From assembly GCA_903871805.1 (NCBI GenBank), contig CAIQIE010000069.1:1-52637 (forward strand): a stretch of 52,637 nt of DNA. Direction: 5' to 3'. The notes beneath the pieces were generated by a model. That model worked only from the letters and a program-made list of their open reading frames with translations, did no database searches and was not told the origin of the DNA. Below, one piece after another: positions 25,489-35,014 of this stretch (positions are counted from its first letter, which is position 1; each line of letters starts with the position of its first letter). The stretch is from an uncultured Planctomycetaceae bacterium (GTDB taxonomy: Bacteria > Planctomycetota > Planctomycetia > Planctomycetales > Planctomycetaceae). The translations under genes were made by a program, and so were the position numbers.

Positions 25489-26523
25489 TCACCAGGACTG
25501 ACAGTTCAGGGGCCGGGCCGAAGTCTGCGGGTTCCATGTCCCGATGGTGGTAATGCGACTTGCAGGCACTCCGGAACTGTAGTTGTACTGGTAGTTTACT
25601 GTGGGCGCCAGCGGCACGGTGATGGGCATACCGTACTGACCTGCACCGTAAAGCTGTGTGTCAGCGGGATTCACGTAATCGGGACGGTCTGCGTATGTCG
25701 TATGATACTTTCCGAAGAGTGGCAGCCCCTGGCCGCAGTTTCCCGACGGGATTGTCCATCCAAACAGGCAGTCGAAAAGTGAGCCGTCGCCATAGTTTCC
25801 GTTGCCTGGTCCGTGGTGACCGCCATTGCACTGGCAGGGGTTGCAGTGGCAATCGCTGCAGAACATCATCTGTCGACCGCTGGCATCACAGCCGGCGATC
25901 CACTTTTTGTTGTTCTGAGGACGATAGATTCGACCATTGTGGCTGGGGCCTGCGTGCAGTCCGTTGAAAGAGCCGACGTGGGCTACTCCATAAGAGCCCT
26001 GACCATTCGGCCCATTTCCACCGTGAGTTCCTGTACCGGCGGCATTGCGACCCCCGGCTCGGTTGCCGAACAGTCCATTGTGAGAACCGAAAAGGCCGCG
26101 TGAATTTCCAGAGCCTGAGTGTCCAAAGAGGCCATCTCCGGAGTTGCCGAAAAGTCCGTGGGTTCCGGCATGGTTCGGGTGCCCGCCGCTGGCTCCACCA
26201 TTCCCAGCGGAACCGTTGTTGCAGCCTTCACCGTCATTGCAGCCGTCACCGTTGTCGCAGCCTTCACCGCCACCGGAACTACCGCAGCCTGATCCTGCCC
26301 CGTGTTCATCACTGGCACAGCCAGATTCCGCTGCGCAGTCGCCATCGGGAGCGCAGCTTTGCAGAGAGAAGTAGCTGGTCCGTTGAATCGCGGGACTCAG
26401 TGGTCGTGGACCGGAGGCTCTGTCAGAAATTCTCGCAACACCGTCTTCAGCGAAGGAGACACCTGAGGCGGAAACCATGCAGGCTGCTACAGCCATGCTG
26501 AACAGTTTTTTTGCGGAGATCAT
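25489..26523 (-). CDS. secreted Gly/Cys-rich protein with GLFG motifs (b)
   Basis: A 344-residue exported protein (signal peptide MISAKKLFSMAVAACMVSAS, cleavage near residue 25). Residues 57-120 are Gly, Ser, Asn and Cys rich with Cys spaced by six (CDNGDGCNDGEGCNNG). Four GLFG motifs sit at residues 123, 131, 143 and 150. After another Gly-rich stretch comes a Cys-His motif (FCSDCHCNPCQCNGGHH) and a C-terminal part rich in Tyr/Asn/Pro (YGAGQYGMPITVPLAPT, then YQYNYSSGVP) that resembles the ends of its neighbours. The composition suggests a flexible, disulfide-rich surface protein. GLFG motifs are common in eukaryotic nucleoporins, but this protein has a signal peptide and only four copies, so that similarity is probably convergent. 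Confidence 0.75.
   Translation of the reverse strand: MISAKKLFSMAVAACMVSASGVSFAEDGVARISDRASGPRPLSPAIQRTSYFSLQSCAPDGDCAAESGCASDEHGAGSGCGSSGGGEGCDNGDGCNDGEGCNNGSAGNGGASGGHPNHAGTHGLFGNSGDGLFGHSGSGNSRGLFGSHNGLFGNRAGGRNAAGTGTHGGNGPNGQGSYGVAHVGSFNGLHAGPSHNGRIYRPQNNKKWIAGCDASGRQMMFCSDCHCNPCQCNGGHHGPGNGNYGDGSLFDCLFGWTIPSGNCGQGLPLFGKYHTTYADRPDYVNPADTQLYGAGQYGMPITVPLAPTVNYQYNYSSGVPASRITTIGTWNPQTSARPLNCQSW
26065..26157 (-). repeat. four GLFG motifs in secreted protein (b)
   Basis: Codons for residues 123-153 encode four GLFG tetrapeptides separated by Gly/Ser/Asn-rich spacers of 4, 8 and 3 residues. The copies are not exact at the DNA level. Confidence 0.7.
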
Positions 26524-26883
26524 AGATCACCTGAAGCGGGTTAGAGTCTTACCTCGGGGTGCAGACCACAGTGCCGGCATTACAGTATGATGCCTGCGGA
26601 CACTGTGAGCTGATGAAAGAAACGGAGCTTTTCCTCGGAGAGTTTTCAGCAACCGTAACAAACGGGTTTTTAAGCAATGGTGTTTCGGCCATCACGGTTC
26701 AACGCAGATGGCTGATTATGCAGATCAAATCGCCCTTTTTTCAGCAACGACTTCCTGGTGGAAAATCCAGGGGCGCTGCTGTGGTGGCAAAGTGTTTTGA
26801 CATGCGGTGTTCAATACGCGTTCGATTCGACTGACCTCAGTTGTGCTGCGGGAAATCGCTTTTCGGAACGTTAGCCCTTATTC
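26524..26883. other. intergenic region, no gene seen
   Basis: This 360-base spacer separates two minus-strand secreted-protein genes. The upstream promoter of protein (b) should be here. A small open frame on the plus strand is poorly supported. Confidence 0.45.
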
Positions 26884-27675
26884 TCAGCGAATAGCTGGTG
26901 GAGTGAAGAACGAGAACGGGCTGATGTGAGACTTGTATTTGACATCCACTTCTGTGCCTTTGAGTTTCCAGTTTTCCTGGGACCAGACACCGAAGGGAGT
27001 GACCATCCAGCCGCCATGAACCTGATAGTAATACGGGCCGTACATTGCTTTGTACTGATGAGGATAGAGCATTTCGTGCGGTTGAAATGCAGGGTTCACG
27101 ATCGAGGTACCACCTACCTGATGGGGAATACCAGGGAGAGGTGCTGGATAGAGCGAAGCTCCTGTCTGGGGATAACCCTGACCGTAGGCCATTGTCGCGA
27201 CTGGAACAGGTTGTGCCTGAACGGTTGTTGCTGCGGGAGCAGACACTGGGCGAACAGGCAGATTGGATTGGTGCGCCTTTGCTACGAGTGACGCACTGGA
27301 TTTTCGTGGCACAGGTCCGCGTCGGAGTTGAGCAGGTTTTTCGCTCGATGCTGCAACTGTCGCCTGCGTCGTGTTGTGGGAAGCCTTATCCTGAGGACCG
27401 CCGGAAGTGCGACGGATTGAGACAGACTGACGCTCTGCGTCACTCACAACGGCTCGCTCAACCGCGGCGTGCGTAGAAGCGGCAGACTTCTTGTTCTTCG
27501 CAACTGAAGACGATTTTTCGGATTGCTTTGCCGTATTGTCTGAAGCATTGCTTCGGCTTCGGAACCAGTTTACGAATCCCGATGGTGTGGGTTTTTGGGC
27601 AGGCCTTTCTTCTGCGAAGACATTGCCAGTCCCAAGTACGCTGATGGTCAGCGCCAGAATCCCTTTGCGAATCAT
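26884..27675 (-). CDS. secreted planctomycete protein of unknown function (c)
   Basis: A 263-residue protein with a signal peptide (MIRKGILALTISVLGTGNVF, then AEE). The middle is a low-complexity, Ser/Ala/Lys/Thr-rich and Arg-rich region (VARAVVSDAERQSVSIRRTSG-like, APRKSSASLVAKAHQ) that is probably disordered. The last 75 residues are the conserved part: YPHQYKAMYGPYYYQVHGGW and then MVTPFGVWSQENWKLKGTEV, followed by DVKYKSHISPFSFFTPP. I have seen this Tyr/Trp-rich end only in planctomycete proteins of unknown role. It is the first of three neighbouring secreted genes on this strand, with 360 and 155 bases between them, too far for a firm operon claim. Confidence 0.75.
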   Translation of the reverse strand: MIRKGILALTISVLGTGNVFAEERPAQKPTPSGFVNWFRSRSNASDNTAKQSEKSSSVAKNKKSAASTHAAVERAVVSDAERQSVSIRRTSGGPQDKASHNTTQATVAASSEKPAQLRRGPVPRKSSASLVAKAHQSNLPVRPVSAPAATTVQAQPVPVATMAYGQGYPQTGASLYPAPLPGIPHQVGGTSIVNPAFQPHEMLYPHQYKAMYGPYYYQVHGGWMVTPFGVWSQENWKLKGTEVDVKYKSHISPFSFFTPPAIR

Positions 27676-28210
27676 ATCAGCCCCCTCCGTGGATTGGCCG
27701 TCAAATCTGCCCCAGCCTGTGTCCGAATTCCTTTCGGACAGCGTTTCAATGCAAAACCGGGCATTTTGGGGCAGACGAGCCTGATCACTCTCAGGACATC
27801 TCTCTGTCTTCCGAAGACTGTTCCCGGAATACAGAATTGAGAATCTTCCCCCATGCAGTAATTCGGAAGACCTGGTGACTGTGAATGAGTAATAGGTGCG
27901 TTGAGCCCCTGTGAAAAAGACAGCAGAACAGTTGTCTGCCCGTTATCTTCAATGATCCGCATATTTTACCCAGACAGCTTGTCTTTCCCCGGATTCATCG
28001 CAGGTCGGCGCTGTGTGCCATGTCGCGATCGTTTATAGTGAGGGGCGAAAAACTGTGTTGTTTTGCACGTAAGCGTGGCGAGCTTCCGGATTGGAAGCTT
28101 GAAGCATTGTGTTTTGTGTGCGTGTGTCAAAGGGGCATCCGAAAAGTGTTTTTTCGTTCCTACGGACGCTGAAGAACATTGAATTCAATTGACAGAAAAA
28201 GGGCGGCGGA
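27676..28210. other. divergent promoter region
   Basis: This 535-base spacer separates secreted protein (c) (minus) and the GyrA-like gene (plus). Both promoters must be here. Short frames on either strand lack support, and I see no strong hairpin. Confidence 0.45.
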
Positions 28211-30598
28211 GTGGCTCGCAGAAAGATAACAGATCGGGGAGATGGTTCACCGTTAGGTGAAGGGGATCAACCTGATGCCAATGTGCAGTTTGTCCCGATC
28301 AGTGATGAAACTCGCCGACGGTACCTGAACTACGCATTGTCTGTGATTACATCCCGCGCGCTGCCAGACGTGCGTGACGGATTAAAGCCCGTGCAGCGGC
28401 GCATCCTTTACGTCATGTTTGATCGACTTCGGCTGACATTCGATGCCAAAACCCGTAAGTGTGCCAAGATTTGCGGTGATACGACAGGTTCATTTCATCC
28501 GCATGGCGAAATTGCGGTCTATGAAGCCCTGGTTCGTATGGCTCAGGATTTCACCCTGAGGTACCCGCTGGTCGTTGGCCAGGGAAACTTTGGTTCGATC
28601 ATGGGGCTTCGTGCAGCGGCATCCCGATATACTGAGGCGAAGTTGTCGCGGCTTGCGGAAAACCTGATGAATGAGCTCCGTTTTGATACGGTGGCCATGC
28701 GTCCGACGTATGATGCGGCAGATCAGGAGCCGATTGTTCTTCCTGCGAGGTACCCTGCCCTTCTGGTGAATGGGTCTTCCGGAATTGCGGTAGGCATGGC
28801 CACGAATATGCCCCCGCATAATTTGGGGGAGGTGATGAAAGCCGCCGTGCATCTGGTAGAAAATCCGGAAGCAACCGTTGCACAGCTGATGCGATTTGTG
28901 AAGGGGCCCGACTTTCCGCTGGGCGGTCGTATTGTCACGGACAAGGCTCAGCTGCGAGAAATGTATGAGACCGGCCGTGGATCGATAAAAATGCGCGGGG
29001 AGTGGAAGTTTGACAGGCAGGGAAAGAAAGAGGATCCCAGTCGTATTCTGATTTACTCAATCCCCTATGGAGCAACCACGGGGCCCTTGATGACGGAGAT
29101 TGGCGATTTGATTGCAGCAAGGAAGCTGCCGCAGCTTGAATCAGTCAATGATGAAACAAACGAGGAAAACGGGCTGCGTATCGCGATCGATCTGAAACCC
29201 GGAGCGGATCCGGAAGCGGTCATGGCGTATCTGTTCAGGCATACCTCGCTTGAGCAGAATTTTGGGTACAACGCGACCTGTCTGATACCTTCAGAGCATG
29301 GTCAGACGATACCGCGTGTTCTGAGTCTGAAAGAGCAGCTGCAGTATTTTCTGGACTTCCGCCTTGTGACGGTGCAGCGGCGGCTGGAGTATCAGCTGGA
29401 GCAACTTCGCCGACGGATCCACATTCTGGAAGGTTTCGCGATTGTCTTTGACGGGCTGGAGCGTGCGTTAAAGATTATCCGTGCGAGTAATGGGAAGAAG
29501 GATGCCGCGCAAAAGCTGATGGCAGAGTTTCCGCTGGATGATGTGCAGACAGACGCCATTCTGGAACTTCAGCTGTACCGGATCTCAAAGCTGGAGATCA
29601 ACCGTATTCGGGAAGAACTGGCAGAGAAGCAGGCTGAGGCGGCACGGATTGAAGCGACATTGAAGTCAAAAACAAAAATGTGGACGCTGATTACGACGGA
29701 ACTCGAAGAGGTCGCTGCAAGTTTTGCGGATCCGCGACGGAGTGAACTGGGATCGGCTGAGGAAATTGTGGATTTCGATCCTCAGGCCTACATCATTCGG
29801 GAAAACACCAATGTTGTTGTGACGAAGGACGGCTGGATAAAACGCGTTGGGCAGCTCAGCAGTGTGTCCAGAACACGTGTGCGTGAAGGTGATTCGGTGC
29901 TGACCGTTGTGCCCGGAAGTACCCTGGATCACGTCGTTTTCTTTTGTACTGACGGAATCGCTTATACTTTGCCCATCGATCAGTTGCCGATCTCGTCCGG
30001 GTACGGAGAGCCGCTGGCGAAGCGCGCAAAGATGCAGGATGGTGTCAGCGTTCTGGCTGCGATGACAACCGATTCGCGATTTGTGACAGATCTGGCAACG
30101 GTCGGTGATGGTGTCGGGCTGACACTGCTGATTGCATCCCGCAGTGGGCAGATTATGAGATTACCTTTTGAATTATTCCGGACCCTTTCGACGAAGTCGG
30201 GGCGAAAGTTCTGTCGCCTGAGTAAGGGGGATCAGGTGATTTATGTGGACCTTGTGCGGGAAGCCGAGACCGTGTTTATTGCTTCAAAGAAGGCCCGTGT
30301 TCTGCACTTTCGGATTGATGAGGTTCCCGTTCTTGGTAGTGCCGGCAAGGGTGTTCGAGGGATTAAGCTGGAAGCCGATGACGAGGTACTTGGCGTCGTG
30401 CAGTTGTCGCGTCCCAGCGATGTACTGCGGGTCCGTAATGACAATGACAGCATTCTTAGCTTCGGGCAAACCAAATATCAGGTCAATTCCCGAGGCGGTC
30501 GTGGTGTGAAAACAAGTTCACGAACAAACTTTACAGAGATCATTCAGCCAGAAATTCAGCTTGTAGACTGGAGTGAACTGGGGGGAGTTGGTGAATGA
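28211..30598 (+). CDS. DNA gyrase/topoisomerase IV subunit A (GyrA/ParC family)
   Basis: Subunit A of a type IIA topoisomerase cuts and rejoins DNA. The 795-residue protein has the family order: N-terminal breakage domain with VRDGLKPVQRRIL (54-66), quinolone-region GDTTGSFHPHGEIAVYEALV (89-108), catalytic tyrosine Y140 in ASRYTEAKLS, coiled-coil (SKLEINRIREELAEKQAEAA near 456-475), then a C-terminal beta-pinwheel domain (TVGDGVGLTLLIASRSGQIM, KGVRGIKLEADDEV). The last part has a GyrA-box-like RGGRGVK motif. The start is a GTG at 28211 in a purine-rich context. No gyrB/parE gene is adjacent, so a partner lies elsewhere. The positions equivalent to E. coli GyrA 82, 83 and 87 are Glu, Ile and Glu, and the SIDGD loop is SIMGL. 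GyrA versus ParC cannot be decided here. Confidence 0.93.
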   Translation: MARRKITDRGDGSPLGEGDQPDANVQFVPISDETRRRYLNYALSVITSRALPDVRDGLKPVQRRILYVMFDRLRLTFDAKTRKCAKICGDTTGSFHPHGEIAVYEALVRMAQDFTLRYPLVVGQGNFGSIMGLRAAASRYTEAKLSRLAENLMNELRFDTVAMRPTYDAADQEPIVLPARYPALLVNGSSGIAVGMATNMPPHNLGEVMKAAVHLVENPEATVAQLMRFVKGPDFPLGGRIVTDKAQLREMYETGRGSIKMRGEWKFDRQGKKEDPSRILIYSIPYGATTGPLMTEIGDLIAARKLPQLESVNDETNEENGLRIAIDLKPGADPEAVMAYLFRHTSLEQNFGYNATCLIPSEHGQTIPRVLSLKEQLQYFLDFRLVTVQRRLEYQLEQLRRRIHILEGFAIVFDGLERALKIIRASNGKKDAAQKLMAEFPLDDVQTDAILELQLYRISKLEINRIREELAEKQAEAARIEATLKSKTKMWTLITTELEEVAASFADPRRSELGSAEEIVDFDPQAYIIRENTNVVVTKDGWIKRVGQLSSVSRTRVREGDSVLTVVPGSTLDHVVFFCTDGIAYTLPIDQLPISSGYGEPLAKRAKMQDGVSVLAAMTTDSRFVTDLATVGDGVGLTLLIASRSGQIMRLPFELFRTLSTKSGRKFCRLSKGDQVIYVDLVREAETVFIASKKARVLHFRIDEVPVLGSAGKGVRGIKLEADDEVLGVVQLSRPSDVLRVRNDNDSILSFGQTKYQVNSRGGRGVKTSSRTNFTEIIQPEIQLVDWSELGGVGE

Positions 30599-30724
30599 AC
30601 GTTTCTCCGGGCCCTGACAGAGAATCACTCTGCCGGGGCGAAAAGCCCGGAACACCGTGGGCGTGGCTCTGTCGGGGAAGTCGCCCGTCGTAAACGACCT
30701 TCGTGATGCACTTTCGCAAGCGGG

Positions 30725-33700
30725 CTACTGAATAAACAAAAACTCATTACTGTTCAGCAAAACTCGACAGTATGCGTTTAATCCGTGCTGCTGAACGAAG
30801 GGTTCACCCAGTTGCAAGTCTTCCTCAGAAGCCGAGCGTCCCAGTGCCAATTCCGTCAGATAAGTGATTTGTGATCGCGGATTGACGCCTGCTTCTGCCT
30901 TTGTTCTTTCTGCAAGGGCATCCGACATTCGAAAGATCAAATCATTGTTCATCAGGGCAAGGGCCTGCAGTGGCGTGGTCGTATTGGCGCGTTTCTGGGC
31001 TGCCGCTGAGGGATCGGGGCAATCGAAGGTATCAAGAAATGGATTTCTGCCTCCGCGAGGGGAGAAGCGATAGATTGTGCGTCTCCAGACCGGTTCGTCG
31101 CCTTCGACCAGTGGATCGTAGAAGTTGCTTCCCTTGAACTGGAAATGCCGCATATCCCGATAGCCGCGGCCACCTGTCTGGCGATCCAGTTTGTTTGTGA
31201 TGACCAGCATTGTGTCTCGAATATCCTCTGCCTCAAGTCTCAGCGGAGATTTTCTCCAGAGCAGTCTGTTGTCTGCATCAATCTGCATCGCATCGCTGCG
31301 CAATGAGGACGATTGTTTCCACGTGGCGGAAGTGAGAATCAGGCGATGGAGCGACTTAATGCGAAAGCCGCTGCTGCGAAATTCGGAGGCCAGCCAGTCC
31401 AGCAGTTCCGGATAGACAGGACGTCCTCCGTTAAATCCGAAGTCCCCAGGGGTATTGACAATGCCCTGGCCAAAGTGATAGTGCCAGACACGATTTACCA
31501 TAACCCGCGAAAACAGTGGATTTTCCGGGTGAGTGATCCATGAAGCCAGTGCCTTTCTTCGCTCACGCCCGTCAGAGTTTGCAGCCAGGCCAAAGTCTGG
31601 ATTAACGGGGGCGACTGCGCGAATTCCTGAAGGGCGAACGGCTTCTCTCGGTTGGGACACATCGCCACGATTCAGCACGTGTGTGATGCCCGGGTCCCCG
31701 CTGATACATGTGTAGAGTGAAGCGGATTGGGACGCACGAATCTGCTCCAGGATTTCTGCCTGCCGTGTAATCGTTTTTTCAAGCGTCGTGAGATGGGACT
31801 TTTGTTCGTCGGTCATAGCCGCCAGTAATTGAGCCGGAGATACAATGGAACTGTCTCCGGAGGCTGCAGAGCCTGCCACTTCGTCTGCTGATAAGGCGCG
31901 ATCGTACAATCTGGCACGCTCAATTCGTCCTTTCAGCATCCGATTGCCTCCGGCTGGCGCGTGCCGCATTCCAAAGGCAATCTGGGTCGTCAGTTCGGGG
32001 AAAGTCTGAATATCCCCCGGGCGATAGGGATTTCCGTAAGGCGTGCCATTTCGGTACCCTGTGATCTGTCCATTCTCAGAGTACACAATTGCGAGGTGAA
32101 TGAATCGGGTCTGCGCTTCGGTTTCTTCTGTCCCATTGAACGAGGCCGTTCGTACAAAGCCATTACTTCCCGCCATCCACCGCAGAGGTTCGCGTTCCGC
32201 AAAGACGATCGCGTCAAAGATCGTGCCGTCGACGGTCTGCAGGCTGATAACGCCACCGCCGCCTTGATCCAGACCATCGAGCTGAACCCAGGCTTCCAGA
32301 GTTTTCTCTCGAAGCGACTTCTTCAACGGTGAAGTTTCCACCCAGGCGTTTTGTCCGTCCAGCACGAGACAGCCATTTTCCAGTCGGGCACTGCCTTTCA
32401 GAGTCGCATGAAGTTCGCCAGCCGCATCATTGAGATCTCCGTCGAATTCCCAGGCAGCGAAGGGTGCTGGGGCTACCGGTGCCTGCTGCTGACCATTCCG
32501 GCGTTTTTCGATGATTGATGTGCGAATTGGGTCCAGCAGTTGTCGCTTTTCTTCTGTGGCCTGGGCTCGTGTAGCCTCGGCCAGAGCGAGCTGCTGCTGC
32601 TGTTCTGCCGTCAATGGGACTGTTAGATTTTTTGTACCATGTTTGACATCTGACAGTGCAGCTGACAGCTGGTAGTATTCCCTTTGAGAGATGGGGTCGA
32701 ACTTGTGGTCGTGGCAGCGGGCGCAGTTGACAGTCAGGCCCAGAAACGTCTGTCCCACGACAGCCACCAGATCTTCCATCTCGTCCTGCGCCATGGACAT
32801 TCGCATTTTTTCGCTGGAAGGAAGCGTGGTGTTGTGTGCCCCTGCGACCAGAAATCCTGCTGCCGCCGCGGCCTGAAGGCGTTCCGGCTGAATGAGATCT
32901 CCGGCAATTTGCATGCGAACAAATTCGTCGTATGGCAGATCCTGATTCAGTGCATCAATCACCCAGTTACGGTAGGGCCATGCGTTATCCCGCGGCTCGT
33001 CGTATTCAAAGCCATTGCTTTCTCCGAAACGGACAACGTCCAGCCAGTGGCGAGCCCATCGTTCGCCATAATGAGGTGAGTTCAATGTGCGATCAACAAG
33101 GTTTTCCCATGCCTGCGGAGATCGATCGTCGAGAAATTCAGAGATCTGTTCGCGAGTGGGGGGCATACCCAGCAAGTCGAAGAAGAGCCTGCGAATCAGC
33201 GTGCGACGGTCAGCTTCAGGAGAGCGAGAAAGCGATTTCAACGCAAGTCCGGATCTGACAAAACTGTCGATGGGGTTCTGATCAGAGGGATCTGCCGCCG
33301 GAGGATCGTGTTTTGCCAGGGGCTGCAGTGACCACCAGTCAAGTCCGGCTGTGGCCTCGGAGGAAAAGCGAAACGGGTCAATGGTTGCGGTTCCCCATTG
33401 AGCGCCTTCTGCAATCCACTGTTTCAGGAGTTGTTTCTCTGCTTCCGGCAGAGGCTTCTTTGGAGGCATTTCATCCTGCAGGACTCGCTGCAGCAGCAGA
33501 CTGTCTGCTGTGGACCCCGGGAGCAGGGCTGGCCCGCTGTCACCGCCACGGAGCAGGCCCTCTTTGGTATCCATGCGAAGCTGTGCTTCAGGGGCATCAG
33601 CGCCGTGGCAGCCCAGACAGCGCGAGGCGATGATCGGGGCAACCTGCCGGTCGAAGTCCAGAGACTGTTTTTCTGTGCGAGGTTCATCGCTGCCGCTGAC

Positions 33701-33796
33701 CGCGTTATTTGTGAGTAACAGCAGGAGTGGAAACAGGATTCCGGACAGCAGGGGTTTGTAAACTACGATGGGAGAGATCTTGCGAGGGTCAGACAT
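30725..33796 (-). CDS. PSCyt1-DUF1549-LamG-DUF1553 protein
   Basis: A 1,023-residue exported protein of a family that planctomycetes encode in many copies. The ATG at 33796 follows AGGA and gives a membrane or signal segment (YKPLLSGILFPLLLLLTN). A haem-binding CLGCH motif (60-64) and MDTKEGLLRGGDSGPALLPG mark the PSCyt1 cytochrome-like domain. DUF1549 follows (PIDSFVRSGL, then WLDVVRFGESNGFEYDEPR), a LamG/concanavalin-like insertion lies near residues 490-660 (AWEFDGDLNDAAGELHATLK), and DUF1553 is at the end (RVWHYHFGQGIVNTPGDFGF, then NTTTPLQALALMNNDL). The family's role is not settled; genes for it are usually paired with DUF1501 proteins, but none is next to this one. It probably acts on the outer face of the membrane or in the periplasm. 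Confidence 0.92.
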   Translation of the reverse strand: MSDPRKISPIVVYKPLLSGILFPLLLLLTNNAVSGSDEPRTEKQSLDFDRQVAPIIASRCLGCHGADAPEAQLRMDTKEGLLRGGDSGPALLPGSTADSLLLQRVLQDEMPPKKPLPEAEKQLLKQWIAEGAQWGTATIDPFRFSSEATAGLDWWSLQPLAKHDPPAADPSDQNPIDSFVRSGLALKSLSRSPEADRRTLIRRLFFDLLGMPPTREQISEFLDDRSPQAWENLVDRTLNSPHYGERWARHWLDVVRFGESNGFEYDEPRDNAWPYRNWVIDALNQDLPYDEFVRMQIAGDLIQPERLQAAAAAGFLVAGAHNTTLPSSEKMRMSMAQDEMEDLVAVVGQTFLGLTVNCARCHDHKFDPISQREYYQLSAALSDVKHGTKNLTVPLTAEQQQQLALAEATRAQATEEKRQLLDPIRTSIIEKRRNGQQQAPVAPAPFAAWEFDGDLNDAAGELHATLKGSARLENGCLVLDGQNAWVETSPLKKSLREKTLEAWVQLDGLDQGGGGVISLQTVDGTIFDAIVFAEREPLRWMAGSNGFVRTASFNGTEETEAQTRFIHLAIVYSENGQITGYRNGTPYGNPYRPGDIQTFPELTTQIAFGMRHAPAGGNRMLKGRIERARLYDRALSADEVAGSAASGDSSIVSPAQLLAAMTDEQKSHLTTLEKTITRQAEILEQIRASQSASLYTCISGDPGITHVLNRGDVSQPREAVRPSGIRAVAPVNPDFGLAANSDGRERRKALASWITHPENPLFSRVMVNRVWHYHFGQGIVNTPGDFGFNGGRPVYPELLDWLASEFRSSGFRIKSLHRLILTSATWKQSSSLRSDAMQIDADNRLLWRKSPLRLEAEDIRDTMLVITNKLDRQTGGRGYRDMRHFQFKGSNFYDPLVEGDEPVWRRTIYRFSPRGGRNPFLDTFDCPDPSAAAQKRANTTTPLQALALMNNDLIFRMSDALAERTKAEAGVNPRSQITYLTELALGRSASEEDLQLGEPFVQQHGLNAYCRVLLNSNEFLFIQ

Positions 33797-34003
33797 GATC
33801 GCGTCCTGTTGACTTCCGCAGCAAAGTGCGGACAGGTATGGGGGGCGAATGCCAGCCACCGGGAGGAATCCGTTTTTACGAATCCCTGTCCGACAGACGA
33901 CGCAGCGATCATAACGCAAATTCGATGGTGATACACTCGGAGAGGAAACTTTTGATGGCGATTACACACATCCCGTAACACCGGCCGCGCATCCCGTACG
34001 TCG

Positions 34004-35014
34004 TCAAGGAGTCAGGCCATGGTAATTTCGGAACCAGTCGACAAAACGCTGCACTCCCATTTCGATGGGAGTTGATGGCTTGAAGCCGACATCCCGTACC
34101 AGTGCATCAATATTGGCGTAGGTTGATACAACATCTCCCGGCTGCATCGGCAGCAGATTTTTTCGGGCCTTGATTCCCAGCGCAGTTTCAATCGTTTCAA
34201 TCAGATACAGGAGTTCCACTGGCTGATTATTACCGATGTTATAGATTCGGTAAGGGGCCGTGGTGGATTCGTGTTCGAGGGATTCGGTGACCGCGGACGC
34301 TGTTGGAATGGTATCATTGGTCCTGATGACTCCCTCCACGATATCGTCGATATAAGTGAAGTCACGCTGCATGTGACCGTGATTGAAAACATCGATCGGC
34401 TTCCCTTCCAGAATGGCTTTGGTGAACAGCCACATTGCCATATCCGGTCTTCCCCACGGTCCGTATACCGTGAAGAATCGTAGTCCGGTGGTTGGGAGTG
34501 CAAAGAGGTGGCTGTAGGTATGGGCCATCAGTTCGTTTGCTTTTTTCGTCGCCGCATACAGACTGACCGGATGATCCACTCGGTCTGCAATGTCAAACGG
34601 GATTCTGCGGTTGGCACCATAGACGGAACTGGATGACGCATAGGTCAGATGACGTGTCTGGTGATGACGACAGGCCTCAAGGATATTGACGAACCCCACC
34701 AGGTTCGAGTCAGCATAGGCGTGAGGATTTGTGAGAGAAAACCGGACACCAGCCTGAGCTGCAAGGTGGATCACCGAGTCAAACTGGTGTTTGCTGAACA
34801 GACTGCGAATTCCCGCCTGATTTTCCAGTGCCAGTTCTTCAAACTGAAAGCCTGCTGAGCTTGAAATCTGTTCCAGACGATCTGTTTTGAGCGTTGGACT
34901 GTAATAGTCATTGAGGTTGTCGATACCAACAACCTGATCACCGCGTTCCAGGAGTTTTTTTGCGGTGTGCATGCCGATAAAGCCAGCCGCGCCGGTTACC
35001 AGAATTTTTGACAT
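34004..35014 (-). CDS. NAD-dependent epimerase, UDP-glucuronate 4-epimerase type
   Basis: An SDR-type epimerase of 336 residues that likely converts UDP-glucuronate to UDP-galacturonate for cell-surface sugars. The ATG at 35014 gives [20 protein letters not shown] with the NAD motif GAAGFIG (8-14); the longer frame has no ribosome site. The active site is S128-S130 in YASSSSVYG with Y153 and K157 in [11 protein letters not shown]. The block [18 protein letters not shown] (32-49) is the hallmark of UDP-glucuronate epimerases such as WbpP/Cap1J, and the loop [19 protein letters not shown] supports the same subgroup. It could feed a polysaccharide pathway; no transferase is adjacent. A 513-base spacer separates it from nadB. 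Confidence 0.92.
   Translation of the reverse strand: MSKILVTGAAGFIGMHTAKKLLERGDQVVGIDNLNDYYSPTLKTDRLEQISSSAGFQFEELALENQAGIRSLFSKHQFDSVIHLAAQAGVRFSLTNPHAYADSNLVGFVNILEACRHHQTRHLTYASSSSVYGANRRIPFDIADRVDHPVSLYAATKKANELMAHTYSHLFALPTTGLRFFTVYGPWGRPDMAMWLFTKAILEGKPIDVFNHGHMQRDFTYIDDIVEGVIRTNDTIPTASAVTESLEHESTTAPYRIYNIGNNQPVELLYLIETIETALGIKARKNLLPMQPGDVVSTYANIDALVRDVGFKPSTPIEMGVQRFVDWFRNYHGLTP

Noticed and set aside
26065..26157. GLFG motifs as evidence of a nuclear-pore protein
   Set aside because: The protein has a clear signal peptide and only four motifs; convergence is the simpler explanation.
30632..30650. Hairpin between the GyrA-like and PSCyt1 genes
   Set aside because: Only about six pairs with a bulge and no T run, so it is not supported as a terminator.
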